In this document: positions 7,043 through 16,157 of the stretch, piece by piece
Numbering within the stretch: the first letter of the stretch is position 1
Layout of the letters: the number at the start of each line of letters is the position of its first letter
Origin: a candidate division WS1 bacterium
Lineage (GTDB): Bacteria; Armatimonadota; Zipacnadia; Zipacnadales; UBA5352
Reading direction: 5' to 3'
Assembly (NCBI GenBank): GCA_003566775.1
Contig: PXBW01000283.1
Location: 1-48,772, forward strand
DNA: 48,772 bases
The notes under the pieces: generated by a model
What the model was told of the DNA's origin: nothing
The model's input: the letters and a program-made list of their open reading frames with translations, nothing else
The model's database searches: none
Made by a program: the position numbers and the translations under genes

Positions 7043-7702
7043 CTACGCTTTGCACCCGGCGGGCTGATGTCCCCCCGGGCAGATTCCCGTGAAGACGCAG
7101 CGCTCGTGACCGTCGGGACAGTGCTTTGGCCTGCGGTACAGGCATCGCTTCTGATCTTCTCGGAAAGCCTCCTGGATATGTGCCGTTGCGGCGTGGGGAT
7201 CTCTCAGGAGGCGCTCCATCCACTGGTTCGGGGGAATCCGTCGCACCGCTCTTTGCAGGCTTTGTTTTGCGTATCGCCAGCGAGAGATCGCGGTAGTGAA
7301 CGGTATGCCGAGCAATCGAGCCGTCTCGGCGAGGGTGTAGCCCCATAGATGCAGGCGAGCCACCTCCCGCTGCTTCCTGCTGGGAATGCCCGCCGCGACG
7401 AGTAATCCCGCGGTCAACGCCTGCAGCCTCAGGCTGCTCTGTCGCGTCGGTTCAGGTTGCCTGTACGCGCAGCGCCCGAACCAGTCGTCGGCATCGTGGA
7501 TTGAACGGATATCGTGGGTCGTACGGTCGAGATCGACGCGACAGGGATACTCCGGGTCTTCCCCGCAGATCTTCAGCAGAAAGTCGGCGAGTTGCTCGAG
7601 TTCATCGGGGGTGAGGCGTCCGGCGTTGCGCTCACAGTGTTCTCGCAGATGTGCCAGCATCTCGTGGATGAGATCATCGCTCCGCGCGCTGTTTCGGACC
7701 AT
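7043..7702 (-). CDS. Sigma-region-4-like HTH protein with cysteine-rich tail
   Basis: A 219-residue protein. Residues 108-155 look like a sigma-70 region 4 or Trp-repressor-like helix-turn-helix (WGYTLAETARLLGIPFTTAI). There is no obvious region 2, so it is probably not a full sigma factor. The N-terminal part is helical and acidic with several Cys (C23, C46, C54, C78). The tail holds C187, C195, C202, C208 and C217, suggesting a bound metal or cluster. GGAG lies 10 bases before the ATG. It lies just upstream of the two-CW MerR gene and close to the NapH-like gene, suggesting redox-linked control. I do not recognise a named family. Confidence 0.65.
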   Translation of the reverse strand: MVRNSARSDDLIHEMLAHLREHCERNAGRLTPDELEQLADFLLKICGEDPEYPCRVDLDRTTHDIRSIHDADDWFGRCAYRQPEPTRQSSLRLQALTAGLLVAAGIPSRKQREVARLHLWGYTLAETARLLGIPFTTAISRWRYAKQSLQRAVRRIPPNQWMERLLRDPHAATAHIQEAFREDQKRCLYRRPKHCPDGHERCVFTGICPGGHQPAGCKA

Positions 7703-7847
7703 TGCGTATCAGCTCCAGTGGGTGCGTAATGAGGTGCCTCCACCAGTACTGCACGCAAGAGCGGTGAATCTTGCATCGATTTTTCTGGAATCGAGAAATG
7801 GGGACGCGGGCCCGACCTTATCTTACCTGGCTCGCTATCCCGGGACA

Positions 7848-8585
7848 TCAGACACCGGCGGCGGTCTCAGCGGCATCGGTGGGCGCTTCGAGGCCCGCCG
7901 CTGCCAGAGCGCAGGTGGGGCAGGAGAGCACGCATTGCCCACATCGCAGACAGTCGGGATGGGAGATCTCCCCACGATCGAGGTATTCGCGAATTGCGAT
8001 ATCCATGGGGCAGGCAGTCTCGCATACGCCGCAGTCACGACAGGCGTCGGCATCAGTTACGATGCGCCCGCGTCCGGGACGCCCCGCCGCCGCGCGTTCG
8101 AGAACGTTCTGCATGGTTCCCATGGGACAGACCGCGCACCACGCGCGTTCCTGGCTGACGAGGCCGAGAAAGATCGCGCCGAGTGTGGTGATCAGGCAGA
8201 GCCTGACAAAGATTGCGCCGATGAGACCGTAGAAGCCACCGGCCATATCCGGGGCCATCTCCAACGGCAGGCTTGCAAGCGACCAGGCCAGCGCGCTCAT
8301 CAGCAACACGAGTATGCCACCGCGGACCCACATGCTTCGGAGGAACCGTGGAAACCGTCGCCCCGGCGAGAGGTGGTGCAACAAGAGATCGAGGAAGGAC
8401 CCGCGGGGGCACAGGTTGCCACACCAGTAACGCCCTCGAAACGCCGACGTAGCCAGCAGCGTGACCATCATCACCGCGGCCACCAGCCCAAGCGGTGGAT
8501 AGAGCAGCCCACCCAGGACCACCAGTACCAGCACTCCCACCGCTATCCATCGCCAGGTCTCAATCGCCCTGCTCCTTCCGACCAT
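7848..8585 (-). CDS. NapH/MauN-type membrane 4Fe-4S protein
   Basis: A 245-residue integral membrane ferredoxin (an in-frame ATG at 8600 is possible; 8585 has GGAGG at better spacing). Four to five hydrophobic segments carry two membrane-side pairs CGNLCPRG (C55, C59) and CAVCPMG (C150, C153), followed by two CxxCxxCxxxC[P] motifs (C182/185/188/192 and C212/215/218/222). This is the NapH/NosR/CcoG-like layout that moves electrons between the quinone pool or cytoplasmic donors and a partner outside. No reductase gene is adjacent, so the acceptor is unknown. Confidence 0.85.
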   Translation of the reverse strand: MVGRSRAIETWRWIAVGVLVLVVLGGLLYPPLGLVAAVMMVTLLATSAFRGRYWCGNLCPRGSFLDLLLHHLSPGRRFPRFLRSMWVRGGILVLLMSALAWSLASLPLEMAPDMAGGFYGLIGAIFVRLCLITTLGAIFLGLVSQERAWCAVCPMGTMQNVLERAAAGRPGRGRIVTDADACRDCGVCETACPMDIAIREYLDRGEISHPDCLRCGQCVLSCPTCALAAAGLEAPTDAAETAAGV

Positions 8586-8711
8586 TGATCTCGCCTCCAT
8601 CAGCGCATCCTCAGTCCCGGTGTATCATATCGGCGTCACTCACTTTGAGGTTCGACGCAGGCAATATGTTCACCTGTGGACTGATGATGCCCCGGATGGA
8701 GCGCAGATCGA

Positions 8712-8726
8712 CACGCGCCGCGCGTG
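8712..8726 (-). terminator. Short hairpin after the beta-helix gene
   Basis: Perfect 6-bp stem (cacgcg / cgcgtg) with a 3-nt loop, 3 bases past the stop of the minus-strand gene. Weak candidate without a T-run. Confidence 0.3.
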
Positions 8727-8729
8727 GAA

Positions 8730-11102
8730 TCACTCAGTGGCGGGTCGGATGATCACCTCATCGAGATCGTACCAGTGCCCTTCCCGTACCGCATCGCGCG
8801 AGGAACGCACAAAGTAGAGGCCCTCCAGCACCTGCAGGTCCGGGTAGATCTCTCGCACCTTCCGCACGTCGAAGGTAAGCTCGTGCCACTCCCCGTCGTC
8901 ATGAAGCTCGTAGTCCGCTATGCGTCGCATTCCTGATTCTGTGGCCGGGTTCATCGCAACCAGCATGGATCCGGCGGAGAAGGGCTTCAGGGCCAGCACG
9001 AGTGGTGTGCCCTCACCGAGGCGGTAGCGCACGAATACCTCGGGATACCGGTCGATGTCCCAGCCATGCGGGTGAATGCGCGCGGGAATGCCGCCCTCAT
9101 CCTCGGGAGCGCGCACATGGCGGTAGTTGGTTCCATCGCCTGGTGGCTCGTAATCCGCGGGAATATGACGGGTATCGGGTCCGTGCCGAACTCCGCCCTC
9201 GATCACATCCATGAAGCCCGCCGGTCCGGGGTAACCATAGCTTTTCCACAGCCGCCATGATCTGTCATCTTCCGGGCACCACGTCGAGTGAACCAGTGGG
9301 GCGGCGGGATCGACCGGCTCGGCCACCCAGACGTATCCCGATGAGCGGTGAATGCGGCCGTCGGTATCCACAACTTCGACGCGGATCGGATAGTCGTACT
9401 CCTCCTCGTAGGCGTGCGTTATCTCGATGCCCTCGGCCACGTTGCGGTCACCCAGCCACCAGCGGACTTCCTCCGGCTGTGCATCACCATGGATAACCGC
9501 ACGCATAGTTACCTCTTCACCCGGAAGCACCTCGAACGGTTCGACCACCACCTGAACCGCGACGCGCCCGTCCGGGCCATGTTCGTAAACGCCGATGTCC
9601 GGCGCATCTCCCGACCACGGAAGGCTCACAGGATCTCCGTCCTGCCAGTTCACGTCACGGTCAAGCCTCAGTGTATTGTTGTCGTGATCGACCTCGATCA
9701 CGCGCGCTCGCTGTTCCGTGGTACCGATTGCGATGAGATCACCGGTCTCTCCCTCGATGCCGAAGCCGTCGTAGAAGAATGCGGCGTCCTCGACCGCCAG
9801 CACATTGCCCTCGCCCGCACCCACGGCGACGGTGAGGAAGCGGGCCGCGTCACGCAGTTGACTGTCGTCGCGCAGAGCGTGGTTGTACTGCTCGATGTCT
9901 ACATAGCCGGGATCGGCTTCAAAGTTGCCCTCGTAGCGGGGGCCATATTCGGCGCGGAGTTCGGGCGATTCCAGCGCATCGACGGTGAACGCCTCACCGT
10001 AGTCATGCACAAGGGGCAGCCCCGGCTGAGAGCCGGAGAAGACGTTGCGCGACAGGCGCACCTGCTCCGGTGTTCCGCCCCCCATACGGATCTGGCGCTC
10101 TTCTCCGTGAATATCGTTGCGGCTGAAGATGTTATTCGTGAAGCTGAGGTCTCGTATCTGATCCCGGTCGCTGGAGACGGCGAGACCGTAGTGTCCGCAG
10201 TCATCGAAGACATTGTTGTAGAACCGCGTTCGGTCGAGCCAGACGTCGCGGTAGGTGTACAGGTGCCAGGGTCCGTGAGGATTGCGGAATACACGGTTGA
10301 AGCGGAATATTCCGCGAGTGGCGTTGAACTTCGAGTTGGCACTTCCCGACCAGCCTCCATTGAACGCGCCGGTGACGATGTTGTGTTCGAAGAGACAGGT
10401 CTGAGTGCCGTGCTTGTCTATGTTCCGACCCCAACGGGAGTGAAAGACGTTTCCGCGGATGACGAGGTAATGATTGGAGTTGTCGGGCCAGAATTGAATC
10501 GGGGAGTGGGCCGCGCGACTGATCACATTACCCTCGAAGACCATCCGGGTGGTGTGTGAGATTCGGGCCATGTTGATGCGCCCCGTCTGCCTGCGGAAGA
10601 CGGTGTTGCGTATCCAGATGTCCTCGCTGTCAACCACGCTCAGCGCGTTCCCGGTCGAGTTCTCCATGAAGCAGTCCTCTATCCTGATCTGCGATGCATT
10701 CTCAATCAGCAGCCAGCCGATACCGGAGCCGTCGGGATCGACATGGAGGCCCTCGACCGTCACATGGTCGACCTCCTGCAGCACGATCGGGGTGCCCCCG
10801 CCCTCCGGGCCGACGAGCGTCGCGCCCATCCGCGGCTCGGCGCGGAAGACGATCGGCGCGTCGGCGGTTCCGCTGTTCGTCGGGTGCAGGCTGCCCTCAT
10901 ATCTGCCGGGCAGCAGTGTGATAGTGTCACCGGCCTCAGCGCTCTCTGAGGCCTTCTGCAGCGTCCGCCATGGGGCTTCGCGAGTCCCGGCGGCTTCGTC
11001 ATCTCCATCCGGCGCGAGATAGTACTGCTGGGCCGCGGCCGGCCCGACGGTGAGAATCGCCGCCAGGAGAATGGAGAGTAGCGTGCGCGAGAGATTCATC
11101 AT
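8730..11102 (-). CDS. Secreted right-handed beta-helix protein with PKD-like domain
   Basis: Start at 11102, where CAGGGAG precedes tandem ATGs and a clean signal peptide follows (about 24 residues ending PAAA-QQ). The 790-residue product opens with YYLAPDGDDEAAGTREAPW, typical of parallel beta-helix proteins (pectate lyase/DUF1565-like). Many turns of the type IEDCFMENS, IRNTVFR, FEGNVIS, IRGNVFH and FTNNIFS run to about residue 400. A PKD-like domain follows near 515-595 (VTMRAVIHGDAQPEEVRWW), then a C-terminal jelly-roll-like region. Beta-helix proteins of this kind bind or cleave acidic polysaccharide; no catalytic residues can be assigned. Divergent from the ceramidase-like gene. Confidence 0.85.
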   Translation of the reverse strand: MMNLSRTLLSILLAAILTVGPAAAQQYYLAPDGDDEAAGTREAPWRTLQKASESAEAGDTITLLPGRYEGSLHPTNSGTADAPIVFRAEPRMGATLVGPEGGGTPIVLQEVDHVTVEGLHVDPDGSGIGWLLIENASQIRIEDCFMENSTGNALSVVDSEDIWIRNTVFRRQTGRINMARISHTTRMVFEGNVISRAAHSPIQFWPDNSNHYLVIRGNVFHSRWGRNIDKHGTQTCLFEHNIVTGAFNGGWSGSANSKFNATRGIFRFNRVFRNPHGPWHLYTYRDVWLDRTRFYNNVFDDCGHYGLAVSSDRDQIRDLSFTNNIFSRNDIHGEERQIRMGGGTPEQVRLSRNVFSGSQPGLPLVHDYGEAFTVDALESPELRAEYGPRYEGNFEADPGYVDIEQYNHALRDDSQLRDAARFLTVAVGAGEGNVLAVEDAAFFYDGFGIEGETGDLIAIGTTEQRARVIEVDHDNNTLRLDRDVNWQDGDPVSLPWSGDAPDIGVYEHGPDGRVAVQVVVEPFEVLPGEEVTMRAVIHGDAQPEEVRWWLGDRNVAEGIEITHAYEEEYDYPIRVEVVDTDGRIHRSSGYVWVAEPVDPAAPLVHSTWCPEDDRSWRLWKSYGYPGPAGFMDVIEGGVRHGPDTRHIPADYEPPGDGTNYRHVRAPEDEGGIPARIHPHGWDIDRYPEVFVRYRLGEGTPLVLALKPFSAGSMLVAMNPATESGMRRIADYELHDDGEWHELTFDVRKVREIYPDLQVLEGLYFVRSSRDAVREGHWYDLDEVIIRPATE

Positions 11103-11315
11103 GATCGCTCCCTGTGAGAGTTGCTTCGGTGAGCATATCGGTCTGCTCCGATGCCATCTGCGTCTATCTTTGCCGTGGTGACCGATCATCCCTTCTTTGG
11201 AGGCACACGGGAGGCGGTTGAACGAGTGATCTGAAGCAGGGGAGGAGGAATTCCTTCGACCTCGGTCAATACTATGCGGCAGTCACCAGTAACCGATCCA
11301 GGGAGAGACGAAGTC

Positions 11316-12662
11316 ATGAAGATCGGCTTCAGTGCAGCGAATATCACACCGAGTTACGGTATGGAGAGACCGGGTGGAACCGGGAAAGCGTACTTCCAGG
11401 GCGTGCATGATGAGTGCCTCGCCAGTGCCGCTTACATTCACAACGGAGAGAGCGGGATCGCGATCGTCGGGCTTGATACGCTCTCGGTGCCACATTCGGT
11501 CTGTGACGCCGCGCGCGATATTGTCATGGAGGCCATTGGGCTACCTCCCGAGCGCGTGATGTTCGGCGCATCGCACACACACAGCGGCGGGCCGCTTGCC
11601 TCGGCGTTCGTCTCAGAGATCAGCGGTAACTACGCCCAACACGTGGCGCGACAGGCAGCCACGGCCGTCATCGACGCGCAGCGCAGGTCCGAGGAGATGA
11701 TGGTCGGAGTCGATACCGGTGAGGCGAAGGGGGTAGCCTATCCGCGGCGCTGGTATCTGAAGGATGGATGCGTTGTGAGCCATCCACGCGCGGACCAGCG
11801 CGAACTCATGGAGCGGCCACAATGCGAACATGATGAAACCGTCGGCGTGGTCGGCGCGGCCGACGCCGGGGGGAACCTCCGGGGATGCATCGTAAACTTC
11901 GCCTGTCACGGCACCACCGGCCTCGGCGCGGGGGGCCTCGCGTCTTCCGATTGGATTCACTGCCTCCGCACGGCGCTGAAGGGCGTGTTCGGCGACGACT
12001 TCGGCGTGGTATTCGTCAACGGTGCCTGCGGTGACATCACTCAGAGGGACAACACGGCCGACGAGGAGTTCATGCAGTCCGGCCCGATTGCGGCACGGCG
12101 GGTCGGGATGACCGTGGCGGGCGAGGCGCTCAAGGTCCTCGTGCAGATGGACTTTGCTGAACATGCTTCGCTTGAGGGCGAAAGGAAGGTCGTCAAGCTG
12201 CAGCCGCGTGAGATCACCGAGGAGATGCTCGACTGGGCGGAGCAGCATCTCGAGAGCGATGAACTCGTGGAGGGCCGATGGTTTCCCGATCGCATCTGGG
12301 CGCGCGAATGGATCGAGCTTGCACGGATGAAGGAGCAGGAGCCGGAGATCGCTGCGGAGCTTCAGGCGCTCACCGTAGGCAATGCGGCGTTCGTCGCGAA
12401 CCCGGCCGAGTACTTCTGCAGTCTGGCAATGGATATCAAGCGCGGCAGCAGTTTCGATCCGACTTTCCCCGTGTCGCTGGCGAACGGCTGTATCGGCTAC
12501 GTTGCTCCGAAGGAGGCCTATGCCGAGACCTATCTGCCGCGCGAGACCGAGGCCTTCACGGGTGGCTATGAGACGATGCCCGCGCGGTCGTCGAAAGTCG
12601 CACCCGGTTCGGGAGAGAAGATTGCGGAGGCGTCGATCGAGCTTGTGAACTCGCTGGCGTGA
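11316..12662 (+). CDS. Neutral/alkaline ceramidase-like N-terminal domain protein
   Basis: Start set at 11316 (GGGAGAG before the ATG; the longer frame lacks a site). The 448-residue protein matches the N-terminal module of neutral ceramidase-like enzymes (PF04734): the NITP motif near the start, the metal-binding block GASHTHSGG, a further His in NFACHGTT and NGACGDI. In ceramidases these residues hold a zinc that hydrolyses the amide of N-acylsphingosines. Many bacterial homologues lack the C-terminal domain and have untested substrates, and this one has no signal peptide, so an intracellular role on another amide is likely. The divergent gap 11103-11315 has no confident promoter. Confidence 0.83.
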   Translation: MKIGFSAANITPSYGMERPGGTGKAYFQGVHDECLASAAYIHNGESGIAIVGLDTLSVPHSVCDAARDIVMEAIGLPPERVMFGASHTHSGGPLASAFVSEISGNYAQHVARQAATAVIDAQRRSEEMMVGVDTGEAKGVAYPRRWYLKDGCVVSHPRADQRELMERPQCEHDETVGVVGAADAGGNLRGCIVNFACHGTTGLGAGGLASSDWIHCLRTALKGVFGDDFGVVFVNGACGDITQRDNTADEEFMQSGPIAARRVGMTVAGEALKVLVQMDFAEHASLEGERKVVKLQPREITEEMLDWAEQHLESDELVEGRWFPDRIWAREWIELARMKEQEPEIAAELQALTVGNAAFVANPAEYFCSLAMDIKRGSSFDPTFPVSLANGCIGYVAPKEAYAETYLPRETEAFTGGYETMPARSSKVAPGSGEKIAEASIELVNSLA

Positions 12663-12731
12663 TCCGAGTGACCATTGACGCCTCACACTCTCGGCGGAAG
12701 ATTCTTCGGATTTTTCGGCGAAGCTGCGGAC

Positions 12732-12763
12732 CCAGAACGAGTTTCTGGTGTTCTAAATATACT
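12732..12763 (+). promoter_or_regulatory. Putative promoter with inverted repeat for the outer-membrane protein
   Basis: TATACT (12758-12763) lies about 87 bases before the GTG start. Just upstream, at the -35 position, is a perfect 6-bp inverted repeat with a 5-nt centre (ccagaa / ttctgg, 12732-12748). There is no good -35 hexamer, which suits an activator-dependent or repressed promoter. Inference. Confidence 0.35.
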
Positions 12764-12849
12764 GATAGGGTCGCCATCGCCGTTTGATGCAGGTACCAAC
12801 CCGCCAGGCCATGACTCGCAAAACACCATCAGAGAAGGAGTTCGTCATC

Positions 12850-13650
12850 GTGAAAGCAATCGCATCATGTCTCGCGCTGCTGTTTCTGTTGACCTGCCCG
12901 GTGATGATCGCCGCGGACGACAACAATGAAGAGGAAGAAGAGCGGGAACTGGGCCTGATTCTCGATGATGTTCGCGCCACGCTCGCCTTTACCAGTGGAA
13001 CCACCAGAGATCGTGACTACCAGGACCTGCGCATCTACCTGAGCGGTGAAGCACACTACGCGCTGGACAACACGGACTATATGGACATATATCTGCTTAT
13101 CAACCGCCTCGACCGCTCGTGGGACGATCGGGACGATAGCGACGCAATCAGAAACATCTTCAACTGCAATCTGAGCTACGTACTGGGGGGCGTGGATCCG
13201 GATCAGTTCGGACTGGATCCGTTCATAGGCCTCTCGCTTTTCGGCGACGAGTTTCTCACGAATCTCAATGCCGGGCTGGGCTACGGATATCTGCATAACT
13301 ATCGGGGAGGCAATCTGCGCGGCATGGCGGGCCTCGGCCGCAATATTGGTTACTCAGACGACTGGTCGCCGCTCGTGACTCTCGGCTGGACGCACAATGA
13401 GCGGCTGGGAGATCAGTGGCGCCTGCGAACGAGAGCCGACATTTTCTGGAATGAGGGACGCTCCGCAGCAGCCCCCGATGACGGGCGCCCGGATACCATA
13501 CTCGTCCTCGACGGTACGCTGACCTATGATGTCGCGAGGGGCTGGAGCCTTTACACGCGCTACTTCAACGACAACGCCTCCGACCGCTCGCGATCGTTGA
13601 TATCGTTCGGCTTGAGTCATCGTTACCGACGGCCCCGCCCGCGAAGATAG
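12850..13650 (+). CDS. Probable outer-membrane beta-barrel protein (DUF481-like)
   Basis: Start set at the GTG at 12850: AGAAGGAG lies 9 bases upstream and a signal peptide follows at once (MKAIASCLALLFLLTCPVMIAA). An upstream ATG at 12784 would bury the signal. The 266-residue product continues with an acidic stretch (DDNNEEEEERE), then alternating aromatic strands such as DLRIYLSGEAHYAL, NAGLGYGYLHNY, RTRADIFWNEG and SLYTRYF, ending in a basic tail. This resembles small DUF481/YfaZ-like barrels and supports a two-membrane envelope. Function unknown. Confidence 0.65.
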   Translation: MKAIASCLALLFLLTCPVMIAADDNNEEEEERELGLILDDVRATLAFTSGTTRDRDYQDLRIYLSGEAHYALDNTDYMDIYLLINRLDRSWDDRDDSDAIRNIFNCNLSYVLGGVDPDQFGLDPFIGLSLFGDEFLTNLNAGLGYGYLHNYRGGNLRGMAGLGRNIGYSDDWSPLVTLGWTHNERLGDQWRLRTRADIFWNEGRSAAAPDDGRPDTILVLDGTLTYDVARGWSLYTRYFNDNASDRSRSLISFGLSHRYRRPRPRR

Positions 13651-13658
13651 CGGGGCCG
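13630..13658 (+). terminator. GC-rich hairpin across the stop of the outer-membrane gene
   Basis: Perfect 9-bp stem (cggccccgc / gcggggccg) with an 11-nt loop, overlapping the last codons and the TAG. No T-run. Confidence 0.45.
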
Positions 13659-13745
13659 GCAGCATCGTGATCTGACAGCCATCACTACTTCTGGACCTGA
13701 TTCGGTCGCGGCACGGCTCCGATCAGGATACTTCAGATGCGGTCT

Positions 13746-13767
13746 GCGCCGTTCCGGCGGACGGCGC
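13746..13767. repeat. Inverted repeat in the gap before mutL
   Basis: Perfect 7-bp arms (gcgccgt / acggcgc) around 8 nt, about 95 bases after the outer-membrane gene. Could be a second terminator. Nothing else recognisable was seen in 13659-13896. Confidence 0.3.
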
Positions 13768-13896
13768 TTCGATCGTACATCGCATCGCCGCCACACAACC
13801 CACCCTCAGAGCAGGATTATCCCTCGCGAGCCGAGAAGTGGACGGAGCAGAGGCTTCGCAGACGGACTTCCACCACAGTGGTGAGATGGTAAGGTT

Positions 13897-15684
13897 ATGG
13901 GCAGAATCAACGTATTGAGCGAGCAGGCCGCGAATCGCATCGCGGCAGGCGAGGTGGTCGAACGGCCCGCAAGCGTGGTCAAGGAACTCGTCGAGAATGC
14001 GCTCGACGCGGGCGCGGATCGTATCGAGGTGGAGCTTGAGGAGGGCGGACAACGCCTGATTCGCGTGGTAGATAACGGCTGCGGCATGGATGCGGAAGAC
14101 GCCGTGCTCTCGGTGGAGCGCTTTGCCACTTCGAAGATTGAGGATGTCGGTGATCTCGATCGCATCTCCACCATGGGCTTCCGTGGTGAGGCGCTGCCCA
14201 GTATCGCCTCAGTTTCGCGCATGCGGATCACCACACGCACGCATGATGCGGACGAGGGCATCATGCTCACTATCGAGGGCGGAGAGCTTACGGATGCCCG
14301 GGCTGTCGGCTGTCCGCCCGGCACCACCGTTGAGGTGGCAGAGCTGTTCTTCAACACGCCGGCGCGGCGCAAGTATCTGAGCACCACCGCCACCGAGCGC
14401 GGTCACTGTACCGACTGGATCGCGTGGCTGGCCTACTCGAGGCCCGATGTGTCCATCAAGGTCTCGCATGAGGGGACGGTTCTGCTCACCTGCCCGGGCC
14501 GTGGTGACCTTCGTGGGACAATCGCGGAGGTGCTGGGTTCGAATGCCGCACGGCAGATGCTTCCCGTCGCGCTAGACACCGGAGCAATCCGTATAAGCGG
14601 ATTCGCGAGTCGCCCCGAGCTCACTCGCACGACCCGGAAGCACCAGGTCTTCATTGTCAATGAGCGTTACGTGCGCAGCATGGCCCTGGGGCACGCGCTG
14701 CGGGAAGCCTACGGGATCCTTCTGCCGGGAGGGAAGCATCCGCTCTGTGTCCTTCACATGGAGATGCCGGGGGAGATGATCGACCCAAACGTGCATCCTA
14801 CGAAGATTGAGGTGCGCTTTCGCAATCGCTCTGAGGCGCACAACCTCATGCAGCAGGCGGTGGAGGAGGCACTGGAGGAGGCGGGAATCCGGCCGGAGAG
14901 GGCGTCGGGAAACCCGCCGCTCGCCGCGGATCGAGCAGGCAGGTGGAAGGGGCCGGATGCCACACAGAAGATGCGGGCACGCAGGCTGCGGGTGAACCCG
15001 TTCTCCGAGAGCGTGGATGAGCGTGACGATGGGACAGGTGTGCATGAGGAAGAACCCGCCGTTGAAGTCGCATTCGGATCTGGCGAGGCTGAAGGCGATG
15101 AGAGAGAGTTCGGCCCCGAGGATCGGCTGGTGGCGCTTGGTCAGGTGGCTGCGACTTATATCATCTGCAGCGCGGGCGATGACCTGCTGGTGGTCGATCA
15201 ACACCGCGCTGCGGAGCGCGTGATTGCCGACGACATCGCCGGACGCGAGGGCGAGATCGCGAGACAGATGCTGGTGCTGCCGATGACGCTGGAACTGACC
15301 GACTCCGAGCAGGCGGCGGTCGAAGAGCATCGCGGCGATCTCGACGAACTTGGCTTTCAGATAGAGCCCTTTGGCGGGTCCGACTATCTTTGCCGCTCGG
15401 TGCCCGCCTCGCTCGAACACCGTAACGCCGAGGAGGCATTGCGCGGGATCATCGAAGAGTTACTCCAGTGGGGCTCGGCCGACGGCCCCGCAGACCGGGA
15501 GAGACTGCTGGCGACCGTGGCCTGTCACGCCGCGATCAAGCGGGGAACCGCGCTGACCGATCGAGAGTTGCATGATCTGATTGAGCGCCTGAACGGCAGC
15601 CCGACTCCCGCCATCTGCCCGCACGGCGATCCGATCATCGTGAGCTTCGAATCCGAGGACCTCGACAGACGCTTCAGGCGTTGA
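13897..15684 (+). CDS. mutL: DNA mismatch repair protein MutL
   Basis: A 595-residue MutL that links mismatch recognition by MutS to strand incision. The N-terminal GHKL ATPase is complete: KELVENALDAGA (ATPase E30, Mg-binding N34, D37), DNGCGM near 60, GFRGEALPS near 92, GTTVEV and the NVHPTKIEVRF block. A variable acidic linker follows (about 330-400). The C-terminal domain carries DQHRAAERVIADD (from 434), ACHAAIKRG and CPHGDP (from 574). These correspond to the DQHA(X)2E(X)4E, ACR and CPHGRP motifs of nicking MutL, with R, D and D substitutions at three positions, so metal-dependent endonuclease activity is likely but not certain. No mutS is in the window. Confidence 0.95.
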   Translation: MGRINVLSEQAANRIAAGEVVERPASVVKELVENALDAGADRIEVELEEGGQRLIRVVDNGCGMDAEDAVLSVERFATSKIEDVGDLDRISTMGFRGEALPSIASVSRMRITTRTHDADEGIMLTIEGGELTDARAVGCPPGTTVEVAELFFNTPARRKYLSTTATERGHCTDWIAWLAYSRPDVSIKVSHEGTVLLTCPGRGDLRGTIAEVLGSNAARQMLPVALDTGAIRISGFASRPELTRTTRKHQVFIVNERYVRSMALGHALREAYGILLPGGKHPLCVLHMEMPGEMIDPNVHPTKIEVRFRNRSEAHNLMQQAVEEALEEAGIRPERASGNPPLAADRAGRWKGPDATQKMRARRLRVNPFSESVDERDDGTGVHEEEPAVEVAFGSGEAEGDEREFGPEDRLVALGQVAATYIICSAGDDLLVVDQHRAAERVIADDIAGREGEIARQMLVLPMTLELTDSEQAAVEEHRGDLDELGFQIEPFGGSDYLCRSVPASLEHRNAEEALRGIIEELLQWGSADGPADRERLLATVACHAAIKRGTALTDRELHDLIERLNGSPTPAICPHGDPIIVSFESEDLDRRFRR

Positions 15685-15793
15685 CAACCGCAGGCTGTCA
15701 GATTGGGGAGGTGTCGGAGGGTCGGCCCTCGAATGCTAATACACGTAACCCAAATCGGATCGGAAGTTGAATCAACAGGAGGAGAACTGGACG

Positions 15794-16102
15794 ATGAAGT
15801 TGAATGTGAGCATGTTCATTCTGATCTGCCTTCTTGGTGCGGCCGTAGTGATGACTCTCACCGGATGTCCTACTGACGAGCCGGAAGTAATCCATGAGAC
15901 CATCGAGGAACTGCCCGAAGCTGCAGAAGAGGTTTATACCGACGAGCCTGACGAGCCGGCTACAGAAGAATTGCCCGGCCTTGAGGTCGAAGAGATGATT
16001 GACGACACACCGCCCCACGTTGATGATGATGAGGCCGAAGACGACACCGCCGTGGAACAGGACCAGCCTGACGCGCCACCCGCCCCGGATGCCGACTACT
16101 GA
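15794..16102 (+). CDS. Small acidic lipoprotein
   Basis: Start at 15794 behind CAGGAGGAG. The 102-residue product has a signal peptide ending in the lipobox LTGC (Cys near residue 25), so it is lipid-anchored. The remaining 75 residues are strongly acidic and proline-containing (EELPEAAEEVYTDEPDEP), with no fold recognised and low complexity. The similarly acidic lipoprotein that follows 55 bases later suggests a functional pair. Could act as an envelope cation-binding or spacing element; no function claimed. Confidence 0.72.
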   Translation: MKLNVSMFILICLLGAAVVMTLTGCPTDEPEVIHETIEELPEAAEEVYTDEPDEPATEELPGLEVEEMIDDTPPHVDDDEAEDDTAVEQDQPDAPPAPDADY

Positions 16103-16157
16103 TAAAGCAGCATGATCGGTCGCGCGGAGAGCGGCTGAGGAAAGGAAGCGAGACTCT

